The notes: generated by a model not told the origin, from the letters alone. DNA of 43,694 bases from Bacillota bacterium (GCA_023396215.1 JAEWWW010000005.1:1-43694), one strand, 5' to 3'; numbered from the stretch's first letter, positions 6,317 through 13,183 are shown. Made by a program: numbers and translations.

Positions 6317-8599
6317 ATGGCAAAATTTAATCTTGACGGGGCCCAAAACGTGGAGGTCAGCCAAAAGCTGCCCTGCGAAAAGACCCCTGCCCAGCAGCTG
6401 GCCTTGATGCAGCGGTACACCGACACCCACAGGGCCCACGCAAACAGCCCCAAGGAGCAGCGGGAGGTGGCCTGCCTCTCGGTGCTTTACCCGGCCCTGT
6501 TCCGCTCGATTGAGCCCACCGACCTGATTGCCGGGCGCATCGATGTGCTGCCCATCGGCTTTGGCTGCGTCACCTCGCTGGGCGGGGTGGGGCATTACTG
6601 CGTCTTTAACAAGCTGCGGCAGCTGCAGGCCGAGCTTGCCGACCCGGCCGACCGCGCCCGCATCGACGGCCTTTACGACTACTGGGCGCAGCACGACCTG
6701 AAAACCCAATACTGCAACGATGTATTGCAGCAGGATATCATCGGGCGGTTCATCGACTGCGAAACCCCGCTGATTGCCACCGCGCGCCTCAGCGGCATGA
6801 TGCTCAACTACCCCCTGCTGCTGGATAACGGCATCGGCGGGCTGCGCGCCCTGCTGGGGGAGGGCCTTGCAAAGCAGCCCCAAAACAACTTTTACAGGGC
6901 GGGGCTGCAATGCCTCGACCTCTTTGCCGCCTGCGCCGAAAGCCAGCGGCAGCAGGCGCTGGAGCAGGCCCGGCAGACCGACGATGGGCCGCGCAAGGCC
7001 CAGCTTCTGCGTATGGCGCAGGGGCTTAAGGCCATCCAGAGCGAAAAGCCCCAAAGCTTTCACGACGCGCTGCAGCTCTTTTGGCTCTACGCCCTGCTGG
7101 CGGGGGTTATCAACTATGGCCGGCTGGACGACTACCTCGGCCCCTACCTGCAGCAGGATTTGGCCGCCGGCGTTTTAACCGAGCAGCAGGCCTACGACTA
7201 TATCAAAAGCCTTTGGGTGATGATTGAGAACCGCCGCACCACCGTAAACGGGCGGGTGATTGTGGGTGGGTACGGTCGCCGCAACCACGAAGCCGCCGAT
7301 ATCTTTGTACGGCTGGCCCTGCGGGTCGCCAGGGAGGTGCGCTTTGTGGAGCCCCAGTTTACCCTGCGGGTCACCCGGGATATGCCGGAGGAGTTTTTCG
7401 ACATGGCGATGGAGGCCATCGGCGCGGGGGCGACCTACCCCACCCTCTACAACGACGAGGTCAACATCCCCGCCGTGATGCGGGCGATGCGGGTGGATGA
7501 GCAGACCGCCCGGCAGTATGTGCCCTTTGGCTGCGGCGAGTTTGTCATCGCCGGGCAGAGCACCGGCACCCCCAACACCTGCATCAACCTGCTCAAGCTG
7601 CTGACCATCGCCCTCAATGAAGGGGTGGACCCCATGGACGGCAAGCACAAGGGCGGCCCGGTGCCGCTGCTGCCCGCCGGGCAGTTGGGCAGCTTTGAGC
7701 AGCTTTACGGCCAGTACAAGGCGCTGCTGGATTATTACCTCGACCTCTCGGTGCAGGCGCAGGCTTATTCCTACGAGCTGATGAACCGCGAGGTTTCCTT
7801 CCTCTTCACCAGCCTGCTGATGGACGACTGCATCGACCGGGGCAAGGCCCTGCTGGACGGCGGGGTGCGCTATCTGGGCGGCACCAACGAAACCTACGGC
7901 AACATCAATACCGCCGACGCACTGGCGGCCATCCGCCATTTTGTATACGACACAAAAAAATACACCCTGCCCCAGCTTGTACAGGCGGCGGCAGCCGACT
8001 TTGTGGGCTATGAGCAGCTGCGCAAGGATTTATGGGAGTACGACAAATACGGCAACGATTTGGACGGGGTGGACGGCCTTGCCAACGACCTGTATGAATA
8101 TGTGGCCAAGGGGGTGCGCGACCGGGGGATAGCCGCAGGGATGCAGTACTACCTCATTGTCATCAGCAACAACCAGCTCAATACCGAATGGGGCCGCCGC
8201 ACCGCCGCCTCGCCGGACGGCCGCCGCGCCGGGGTTTATATGAACCCTGCCAACAACCCGCAGGGGGGCGCAAGCCGCAGCGGGCCCACCGCCCTGCTCA
8301 ACTCGCTGGCAAAGTTCGACCCGGGGCTGCATGGCGGCAGCGTGCAGAACATCAAGTTTTCCACCGGGTTTTTCCGCGAAAACCGGGATAAAATTAAGGC
8401 CCTCTTTAAAACCTACTTTAACCGGGGGGGCTGTCAGGTGATGGTGACGGTGATTGACAAAGGGGTGCTGGAAAAAGCGGTGCAAAACCCCGAGGATTAC
8501 CGCGACCTGATTGTGCGGGTCAGCGGCTTCAGCGCGGTGTTTGTCAACTTGGACCCCGACGTGCAGGCCGAGCTGATGAGCCGCACCATGTATGATTGA
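6317..8599 (+). CDS. Glycyl radical enzyme (PFL/dehydratase-like), substrate unknown
   Basis: The 760-residue protein is an oxygen-sensitive glycyl radical enzyme. The C-terminal radical loop is RVSGFSAVF with the radical glycine at G737 (codon 8525-8527); the usual Tyr after Gly is Phe. The thiyl-radical cysteine is C406 in FGCGEF, and E408 gives the C-x-E pattern of eliminases, decarboxylases and C-O or C-N lyases, not the Cys-Cys pair of true pyruvate formate-lyase. Start ATG 6317 follows AAGGAGG at 6303-6309. The activase gene begins 10 bp after the stop. Neighbours are sugar genes (NanE-like epimerase, ROK kinase, Gfo/Idh/MocA enzymes), so a phosphorylated sugar, anhydro sugar or amino sugar is a more likely substrate than glycerol, choline or isethionate. 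No microcompartment genes are present. Family certain, substrate unknown. Confidence 0.93.
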   Translation: MAKFNLDGAQNVEVSQKLPCEKTPAQQLALMQRYTDTHRAHANSPKEQREVACLSVLYPALFRSIEPTDLIAGRIDVLPIGFGCVTSLGGVGHYCVFNKLRQLQAELADPADRARIDGLYDYWAQHDLKTQYCNDVLQQDIIGRFIDCETPLIATARLSGMMLNYPLLLDNGIGGLRALLGEGLAKQPQNNFYRAGLQCLDLFAACAESQRQQALEQARQTDDGPRKAQLLRMAQGLKAIQSEKPQSFHDALQLFWLYALLAGVINYGRLDDYLGPYLQQDLAAGVLTEQQAYDYIKSLWVMIENRRTTVNGRVIVGGYGRRNHEAADIFVRLALRVAREVRFVEPQFTLRVTRDMPEEFFDMAMEAIGAGATYPTLYNDEVNIPAVMRAMRVDEQTARQYVPFGCGEFVIAGQSTGTPNTCINLLKLLTIALNEGVDPMDGKHKGGPVPLLPAGQLGSFEQLYGQYKALLDYYLDLSVQAQAYSYELMNREVSFLFTSLLMDDCIDRGKALLDGGVRYLGGTNETYGNINTADALAAIRHFVYDTKKYTLPQLVQAAAADFVGYEQLRKDLWEYDKYGNDLDGVDGLANDLYEYVAKGVRDRGIAAGMQYYLIVISNNQLNTEWGRRTAASPDGRRAGVYMNPANNPQGGASRSGPTALLNSLAKFDPGLHGGSVQNIKFSTGFFRENRDKIKALFKTYFNRGGCQVMVTVIDKGVLEKAVQNPEDYRDLIVRVSGFSAVFVNLDPDVQAELMSRTMYD

Positions 8600-8609
8600 G
8601 GCGGGCGCT

Positions 8610-9515
8610 ATGGATTTGAACGTAATGGAAATCCAGCGCTTCGCGGTGCATGACGGGCCGGGCATCCGCACGCTGGTGTTTTTGAAGGGCTGCGCCATGC
8701 ACTGCCCCTGGTGCTCCAACCCCGAGTCGCAGTCGCCCAACCGCCAACTGCTGTATGACGCCGCCAAATGCATAGGCTGCGGCCGCTGCGCTGGCGTCTG
8801 CCCGGTGCCGGGAGCAATAACGCTGAACGGGCAGGGCAGGCCGGTCTTTGACCGCCATTTGTGCACCACCTGCGGCCTTTGCGGCGAGGTCTGCCTGCAA
8901 AACGCCATCGACTTCAGCGGCAGCCGGATGACCGCCGAGGAAATCGCCCGGCTGGTGCTGCGCGACCGGGATTATTACGACCAAAGCGGCGGCGGGGTCA
9001 CCTTCTCCGGGGGGGAGGCGCTGCTGCAGGGGGAGGCGCTGCTGCCGCTGCTGCGGCTGCTTAAGGAGGAGGGGCTGCATGTCGCGGTGGAAACCTGCGG
9101 CCAGTTTCCCGCCCATCTGCTGCCCCCGCTGCTGCCCTGTATCGACCTCTTTTTGTTTGATGTAAAGCACGTCGACCCCGCCCTGCTGCACAGCGTCACC
9201 GGCGGCGACGCTGCCCTCATCGACGCCAACCTTTCGGCAATACTGGCGGCGGGCAGACCGGTTGTGGCCCGGGTGCCGGTCATTCCCGGCTTTAACCACA
9301 GCCCCGAGGCGATGGAGGCCATCTTCGCCTACTGCGCCGCCAAGGGGATTACCGAGCTGCACCTGCTGCCCTACCACACGCTGGGCAAGGGCAAATACGC
9401 CCGTTTGGGACGTCCCTACACCCTCACCGCCCCCATGCTCACCAAGGGGGACTTGCGGCACTACCCGGCGCAGGCGGCAAAATGGGGGATTGACGCGGTC
9501 ATCGGCGGGCGGTAG
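8610..9515 (+). CDS. Glycyl radical enzyme activating enzyme (radical SAM)
   Basis: The 301-residue activase installs the glycyl radical on the upstream enzyme. The radical SAM cluster motif is GCAMHCPWC (C28, C32, C35), preceded by the activase signature DGPGIRT. A ferredoxin-like insert follows with CIGCGRCAGVC (C54-C64) and CTTCGLCGEVC (C85-C95), two further 4Fe-4S sites typical of activases for non-PFL glycyl radical enzymes. SGGEAL is the SAM-binding GGE motif. I prefer ATG 8610, with GAGG at 8598-8601, over ATG 8592, which overlaps the enzyme's stop codon. It is translationally coupled to the glycyl radical enzyme. The extra clusters support the view that its partner is not a formate-lyase. 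Confidence 0.93.
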   Translation: MDLNVMEIQRFAVHDGPGIRTLVFLKGCAMHCPWCSNPESQSPNRQLLYDAAKCIGCGRCAGVCPVPGAITLNGQGRPVFDRHLCTTCGLCGEVCLQNAIDFSGSRMTAEEIARLVLRDRDYYDQSGGGVTFSGGEALLQGEALLPLLRLLKEEGLHVAVETCGQFPAHLLPPLLPCIDLFLFDVKHVDPALLHSVTGGDAALIDANLSAILAAGRPVVARVPVIPGFNHSPEAMEAIFAYCAAKGITELHLLPYHTLGKGKYARLGRPYTLTAPMLTKGDLRHYPAQAAKWGIDAVIGGR

Positions 9516-9764
9516 CCCACGATAGCCCCATGGGCGATAACTTCCCATTCCCCTCCTTGGAGGGGTGGCGCCCGCAGGTGCCGGGGTGGTTTTGAGAGGT
9601 GTTTAACATGGGCATTGGCCCCGCGACAACATTTTCTCCACAGCGGCTGCCGCAGGGGCGGATAGTATCCGCTCGCTTTCACCCTCTGCGCAAGCTTCGC
9701 GGGCGGCTGATAGTCGGGCCGATACCAAGTCTGAGCCTCCTCGATATTGGGTAGGGCAACGTAG

Positions 9765-9783
9765 GGGCGACCAGTGGTCGCCC
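9765..9783. repeat. Dispersed palindrome GGGCGACC/GGTCGCCC
   Basis: An 8-bp inverted repeat with loop AGT, related to the palindrome at 1-29 (AGGGGCGGCC/GGCCGCCCCT). No coding or terminator role is evident. Confidence 0.5.
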
Positions 9784-9831
9784 GCCTCTGCTCATGCCAC
9801 TGCGGGAAATCATTTTGTGGTAACCAAAAGC

Positions 9832-9861
9832 ATAGCCGCTCCGGCAAGCCGGAGCGGCTAT
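9832..9861 (-). terminator. Terminator of the NagB-like gene
   Basis: A 14-bp perfect inverted repeat ATAGCCGCTCCGGC / GCCGGAGCGGCTAT with a minimal AA loop. On the minus strand it is followed by GCTTTTGGTT. It lies 33 bp past the NagB-like stop codon. Confidence 0.65.
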
Positions 9862-9894
9862 CTGCGTCTTCATCTAGCTACGCCCTGAAAGGGG

Positions 9895-10614
9895 CTATTG
9901 CGGCTGCGCCTCTTGGTCCAGCACCAGCAGGGAGTGGGGGCAATCCTTCAGCGCCGAAGCGGGGAAATGGGGGCCCACGCCGCTCTGGCGCAGCGCCTGC
10001 ACCGCCTGCCGCTTGTGGGTGCCAAACACCCCCAGATGGATGCACCGGGCCGCCAGAATGTTGCGGATGCCCAGCGTCATGCCGTGGGTCAGCGCAGGCA
10101 TATCGCCGCTGAAATATTTAGGGGCCACCTCTCTGGTGGTCTGCGAAAGGGGCACTACATGAGCGCCCTGCTCAAAAGCGTCCCCCGGCTCGTTGAGGCC
10201 CAGATGCCCGTTCATCCCCAGCCCCAGCAGCATAAAATCGATGCCGCCGCAGCTTTCGATGTGGGCTTCAATCCGCCGGCACTCCCCCTCCGGGTCATCA
10301 CAGAGGGGGTTAAACAGGCAGATTTGCCCGGCCTCAATGCCCAGCGGCGCAAACAGGCTGCGGTGCAAAAAGTCATGGCAGCTTCCCTGATTGGCGGGGT
10401 CGACCCCCAGCCATTCATCCAGCCCCACAAAACGCACCCGGCTAAAATCGGCCCCGCTCTGCCGGGCGGCTATCAACCGCTCAAACACCGGCAGCGAGGA
10501 ATGCCCCGCCGCCAAACAGAGCAGTGCATCCGGTTTCTGCTCCAGCAGCTTTAGTATGGCTTCTGTGATGACCGCCGCCCCCTCCCGGGCGGTTTGGGTT
10601 ACAATCTCTTTCAT
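9895..10614 (-). CDS. NagB-type amino sugar phosphate isomerase/deaminase
   Basis: The 239-residue protein belongs to the glucosamine-6-P / galactosamine-6-P isomerase family, converting a 2-amino-sugar phosphate into a ketose phosphate plus ammonia. It shows FVGLDEWLG (the LDE segment holding the proton-transfer Asp), QGSCHDF, and the loop GLGMNGHLGLNEPG. In E. coli NagB that loop has Asp-Gly-His; here Asn replaces the Asp while His and the following Glu remain. As far as I recall, the Asn form is common in galactosamine-6-phosphate isomerases (AgaI). It begins 4 bp after the stop of oxidoreductase C, with only a weak RBS-like GGGGTAAGAGA, so the pair is coupled. No deacetylase (NagA/AgaA) is in the window. 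GlcN-6-P versus GalN-6-P cannot be decided. Confidence 0.85.
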   Translation of the reverse strand: MKEIVTQTAREGAAVITEAILKLLEQKPDALLCLAAGHSSLPVFERLIAARQSGADFSRVRFVGLDEWLGVDPANQGSCHDFLHRSLFAPLGIEAGQICLFNPLCDDPEGECRRIEAHIESCGGIDFMLLGLGMNGHLGLNEPGDAFEQGAHVVPLSQTTREVAPKYFSGDMPALTHGMTLGIRNILAARCIHLGVFGTHKRQAVQALRQSGVGPHFPASALKDCPHSLLVLDQEAQPQ

Positions 10615-10618
10615 TCTC

Positions 10619-11698
10619 TTACCCCAGCAGCAGCTCGATGGGATACTTTACCTTTGCGGTAAAGGGCAGGTTGATTTTGCAGCCCTGCTTCGCGCTGGCA
10701 TAGGCGGCATAAATCATCTCGAGTACCGCGCGGCCGTCCTCGCCGGTCACCAGCGGCTGCTTGTCGTTGCGCACACAGTCGATAAAATGGGCCAGCTCCT
10801 GCGGGTAGCCCTGATTAAATGCCTCTTCAAAGACGGTAAAGGTCCAGCCCTGTGTGCCGCCGGCTTTTTCCATGGCGTAGTCGTAGCCGTCCACGCTGTA
10901 TGTAAGGGCCGAGTTGCCCCGGAACAGGTCGGCGTAGGAAACCCCCTTGTCGCCGTAAACCTCAATGCGGTCATCCATGCCGCCGTGCTTGGCCCAACTG
11001 TCCTCGGCAATGGCGGTCACGCCGTTTTCAAACTCCACGATGGTAATGGTGTTGTCGTCGCAATCGGTGATATCCTTGTGGAACACCGTCTTCATATCGG
11101 CGTAAACGCTCTTGACCCTGGAGTTGCCGGTCATCCAGCGGAACCACGCCAGCGCATGGCAGCCCATATCCATCATCACGCCGCCGCCCGCTGTTTCCTT
11201 CTGGTAAAACCACGGGCTGTGGGGGCCGCTGTGCTTTTCGGCCTGCTTGAGCATATAAACCTCGCCCACCGCGCCCCGCTCCACCAGCGCCCGCACACGC
11301 TCATACTTGGGCGCAAAGCAAAGCTCCTCGGCGTACATCAGCTTCAGGCCCCGCTCTTTGCAGGCGGCAATCATCTCGTCGGCCTGCTCCAGCGTCATGG
11401 CCAGCGGCTTTTCAATGATGATGTGCTTATTGCTTTTTGCGGCGGTCATGCATGCCTCGTAATGCAGGTAGTTGGGCAGGCAGATATCCACCACATCCAC
11501 CTCGCATTCGGCCAGCAGCGCGTCAATGCTGTCAAAGGCCTGGGGGATGCCGTGCTCCTCGGCCAGAGCCTGCGCGTTCTTCAGCGTTCTGCCATAAACC
11601 GCCACAATCTCGGCGTCGTGGACAAACCTTTGGTAGCTTTCCAGATGGATTTTTGCGATGAATCCTGTGCCCAAAATAGCGACTTTGGTTTTACTCAT
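10619..11698 (-). CDS. Gfo/Idh/MocA family oxidoreductase (C)
   Basis: The third family member of the locus, 359 residues. The Rossmann start is KVAILGTGFIAKIHLESY, the catalytic motif is IIEKPLAM, and GGGVMMDMGCHALAWFRWMTG is the conserved substrate-side helix. Residues DSWAKHGGMDD near the middle of the C-terminal domain are typical of the dehydrogenase subgroup acting on cyclic polyols or sugars. Start ATG 11698 follows AAGGAGAGG. It is transcribed with the NagB-like gene, toward the glycyl radical operon. Its link to the plus-strand pathway is by proximity and theme only. Substrate unknown. Confidence 0.88.
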   Translation of the reverse strand: MSKTKVAILGTGFIAKIHLESYQRFVHDAEIVAVYGRTLKNAQALAEEHGIPQAFDSIDALLAECEVDVVDICLPNYLHYEACMTAAKSNKHIIIEKPLAMTLEQADEMIAACKERGLKLMYAEELCFAPKYERVRALVERGAVGEVYMLKQAEKHSGPHSPWFYQKETAGGGVMMDMGCHALAWFRWMTGNSRVKSVYADMKTVFHKDITDCDDNTITIVEFENGVTAIAEDSWAKHGGMDDRIEVYGDKGVSYADLFRGNSALTYSVDGYDYAMEKAGGTQGWTFTVFEEAFNQGYPQELAHFIDCVRNDKQPLVTGEDGRAVLEMIYAAYASAKQGCKINLPFTAKVKYPIELLLG

Positions 11699-11848
11699 AG
11701 CATACCTCTCCTTTTGATATGATAGGGTTACTACCAGTATACCACGAAAACAACTTCACGCAAATATTATCATATATAAACATTTATATTCATACTTATG
11801 CAATTTGCGGGGTTGGCGCACCGCAAACCTGCGGGTAAAGCAAAAAAA

Positions 11849-11877
11849 GCAGCCATCGGCAAAATGCCGATGGCTGC
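11849..11877. repeat. GCAGCCATCGGCA hairpin, copy 1
   Basis: A 13-bp perfect inverted repeat (GCAGCCATCGGCA / TGCCGATGGCTGC, loop AAA). A near-identical hairpin occurs at 12055-12083 in the same orientation, giving direct repeats of about 29 bp around the GC-rich module between them. Confidence 0.7.
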
Positions 11878-11917
11878 ACAGGCTGCAGAAAACGGGTGGG
11901 GATGCGGGGGGCGCGCC

Positions 11918-12027
11918 CCCTGCATCTTAAAATTCGGCGACATGCGCGGCGAATTTTACCCTTGGCCCGCGCCGACTGCGGCGCGAAACCGGGGGGAATA
12001 TGGGGGGCACTGGGTGCCCCCCATAAA
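11918..12027. repeat. Dispersed GC-rich intergenic module, copy A
   Basis: This module contains AATTCGGCGACATGCGCGGC with a pairing GCGGCGAATTTT, the inverted repeat GCGCCGACTGCGGCGC, and GGGGGGCACTGGGTGCCCCCC. The first two parts recur at 39055-39161 and the last part at 27621-27660. It is non-coding and strongly folded. Confidence 0.75.
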
Positions 12028-12031
12028 GCCT

Positions 12032-12053
12032 GTCGAACCCTTTCGACAGGCTA
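12032..12053. repeat. Hairpin CCTGTCGAA/TTCGACAGG
   Basis: An inverted repeat with loop CCCT lies between the GC-rich module and the second twin hairpin. A related CTGTCGAAAAAGCCGACAG sequence occurs near 15762-15780. No terminator tail is visible. Confidence 0.5.
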
Positions 12054-12054
12054 G

Positions 12055-12083
12055 GCAGCCGCCGGCAAAATGCCGATGGCTGC
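12055..12083. repeat. GCAGCC-CGGCA hairpin, copy 2
   Basis: The second copy of the 11849-11877 hairpin. Its left arm reads GCAGCCGCCGGCA and its right arm TGCCGATGGCTGC, so the right arm is identical between copies and the left arm has drifted. Confidence 0.7.
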
Positions 12084-12088
12084 ATGCA

Positions 12089-12114
12089 CAAAAAATGACG
12101 GGCGGCTACCGCCC
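12089..12114 (-). terminator. Terminator overlapping the XRE gene stop
   Basis: On the minus strand GGGCGG-TAG-CCGCCC is followed by GTCA and six T. The stem includes the XRE stop codon. Confidence 0.65.
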
Positions 12115-12474
12115 CGGCCGGTTATTCACGTCCTTAATCAGGTTCAAAAAATACTCCTGCGACTTGGCGTCCAGCTTTTTAATCTCCTGATAAAGCTCGT
12201 TTGCCTGCCTGGGGTTTTGGTTGTCATAATCAAAAAACTCCTTGGGGGTTATCCCAAGATATTCGCAAAGATAAAAGAACGTTTTCATAGCGGGATAGTT
12301 TTTGGCTGTTTCAATGCCGTTTATATAGTTTGGCGCTTGCCCCAGCGACAGGCTCATATCCCGGGCAGACTGGCCTCTGGTCTGCCGCAAGGTATACAGC
12401 CTTTGGGCAAAGGTTTCAATATAGGGGTCTTTATCCATTTGGGCAAACGTTTCAATATCTGTGTCTTTATCCAT
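12106..12474 (-). CDS. XRE-family helix-turn-helix regulator
   Basis: A 122-residue DNA-binding protein. The Cro/CI-type HTH covers about residues 25-80, with TLRQTRGQSARDMSLSLG as the first helices and YINGIETAKNYPAM as recognition segment. A helical C-terminal tail follows (ELYQEIKKLDAKSQEYF). The first 24 residues are an exact-length tandem duplication: MDKDTDIETFAQ then MDKDPYIETFAQ, from a 36-bp DNA repeat at 12403-12438 and 12439-12474. GGGAGGGG upstream of 12474 supports the first Met. HTH proteins of this type are often mobile-element regulators. The small plus-strand gene at 12621 diverges from it. Confidence 0.85.
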   Translation of the reverse strand: MDKDTDIETFAQMDKDPYIETFAQRLYTLRQTRGQSARDMSLSLGQAPNYINGIETAKNYPAMKTFFYLCEYLGITPKEFFDYDNQNPRQANELYQEIKKLDAKSQEYFLNLIKDVNNRPGR

Positions 12475-12620
12475 TTGAATCCCCTCCCTGTGTTATATTT
12501 TACAGGGCAATATTTGGAATCCGTTTTTTATTACTTACTATTTCATTTGACTTAGTAGATTTTACATAATATAATTTAAAATATGATAGATTTAACAGAA
12601 AGCATAATGGGGGAGTATTT

Positions 12621-12797
12621 ATGCCGGATTACGCCGAGATGTACAAAGTCCTGTTTCGCGCACAGACACGAGCCATCGAGCTTTTGCAACAGGCGCAGCA
12701 GGCCGCCGAGGAAATTTACATTGCTTCACAGGAGCCGGATATCCGGTCTTTTCCGACCTTTTCGGCCTTTCGGCACAGCGGGCAGGATAGCGAATAG
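12621..12797 (+). CDS. Small phage-like hypothetical protein (58 aa)
   Basis: A 58-residue ORF with a strong RBS (GGGGGAG at 12608-12614). It starts MPDYAEMYKVLFRAQTRAIE and continues with a Gln/Ala-rich helix ending AAEEIYIAS. Small proteins of this general shape (an MYxxLFRA start followed by a helix) are familiar to me as conserved hypotheticals in clostridial prophages and integrative elements. It is divergent from the XRE regulator and followed by a strong terminator. Function unknown; a helical, possibly coiled-coil protein. Confidence 0.7.
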   Translation: MPDYAEMYKVLFRAQTRAIELLQQAQQAAEEIYIASQEPDIRSFPTFSAFRHSGQDSE

Positions 12798-12825
12798 GCG
12801 GTAAAAGCGGCAGCCCCTGCCAAAA

Positions 12826-12882
12826 GCTGCAAAAAAACAGGACGCGCGGCCCGGTGGCCTGCGCGCCCTGTTTTTTTGCAGC
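12826..12882. terminator. Strong bidirectional terminator
   Basis: GCTGCAAAAAAACAGG pairs with CCTGTTTTTTTGCAGC, with a further GC-rich inner stem. It serves the 58-aa gene on the plus strand and the DUF3892 gene on the minus strand, which converge here. Confidence 0.85.
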
Positions 12883-12886
12883 CTTA

Positions 12887-13183
12887 TTATTGTGTCACCG
12901 ACGGCAGGTTGCCCAGATTGTTGCCCTCGCTGTCGTCGGGCAGCGATTTTAGATATTCGCTGCCGTTGCGGGTGGCGATGCCCACCCCCAGTATGCCGCC
13001 CTCACGGGCGCACTTAACGCCCTCTTCCTTGCTGAGGGTGCGTCCGTCGGCAAGCTGGTAGCCGGCAATCCGTCCGCCCTCCTTGACCAGCGCCACAATC
13101 TGCTGGGCGTCGGCCCGCGGGGTTGGGATTTCCTGCATCGCTATTCTCGGCAGTTTAGACATATCCATTTTGTTGTCTGACAT
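12887..13183 (-). CDS. DUF3892 domain protein
   Basis: A 98-residue protein starting MSDNKMDMSKLPRIAMQEIP. The core IVALVKEGGRIAGYQLADGR followed by LSKEEGVKCAREGGILGV and NGSEYLKSLPD is the DUF3892 pattern, found in many Firmicutes. An in-frame upstream extension to 13324 exists, but I choose ATG 13183 because GGAG lies 10 nt upstream and the upstream residues are low-complexity. Function unknown. It ends at the bidirectional terminator shared with the 58-aa gene. Confidence 0.8.
   Translation of the reverse strand: MSDNKMDMSKLPRIAMQEIPTPRADAQQIVALVKEGGRIAGYQLADGRTLSKEEGVKCAREGGILGVGIATRNGSEYLKSLPDDSEGNNLGNLPSVTQ

Larger units (their letters stand above)
9516..9894. other. 379-bp convergent spacer with palindromes, no gene
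   Basis: This stretch separates the convergent activase and NagB-like genes. It holds the palindromes CCCCTCC-TT-GGAGGGG (9550-9565) and GGGCGACC-AGT-GGTCGCCC (9765-9783) and the terminator at 9832-9861. Open frames here translate into low-complexity, repeat-derived sequence with no RBS, so I call none. The palindromes resemble dispersed intergenic elements. Confidence 0.6.
11699..12105. other. 407-bp AT-rich promoter region plus repeat cluster
   Basis: The left 100 bp are AT-rich and should hold the minus-strand promoter of oxidoreductase C. A candidate is TTGCGT and TATACT, 16 bp apart on the minus strand, just upstream of the AAGGAGAGG RBS. The rest is a repeat cluster, described separately: twin hairpins at 11849-11877 and 12055-12083 around a dispersed GC-rich module. 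I see no credible gene. Confidence 0.55.

Noticed and set aside
9461..9873. Minus-strand frames of 128 and 64 codons between the activase and NagB-like genes
   Set aside because: The translation comes from dispersed palindromes and lacks an RBS and any recognisable domain.
11849..12083. Twin hairpins as a CRISPR array
   Set aside because: Only two copies, 206 bp apart, enclosing another repeat module. No spacers and no cas genes.
11798..12190. A 130-codon plus-strand frame over the twin hairpins
   Set aside because: It translates repeat DNA and the antisense of the XRE gene, and has no RBS.
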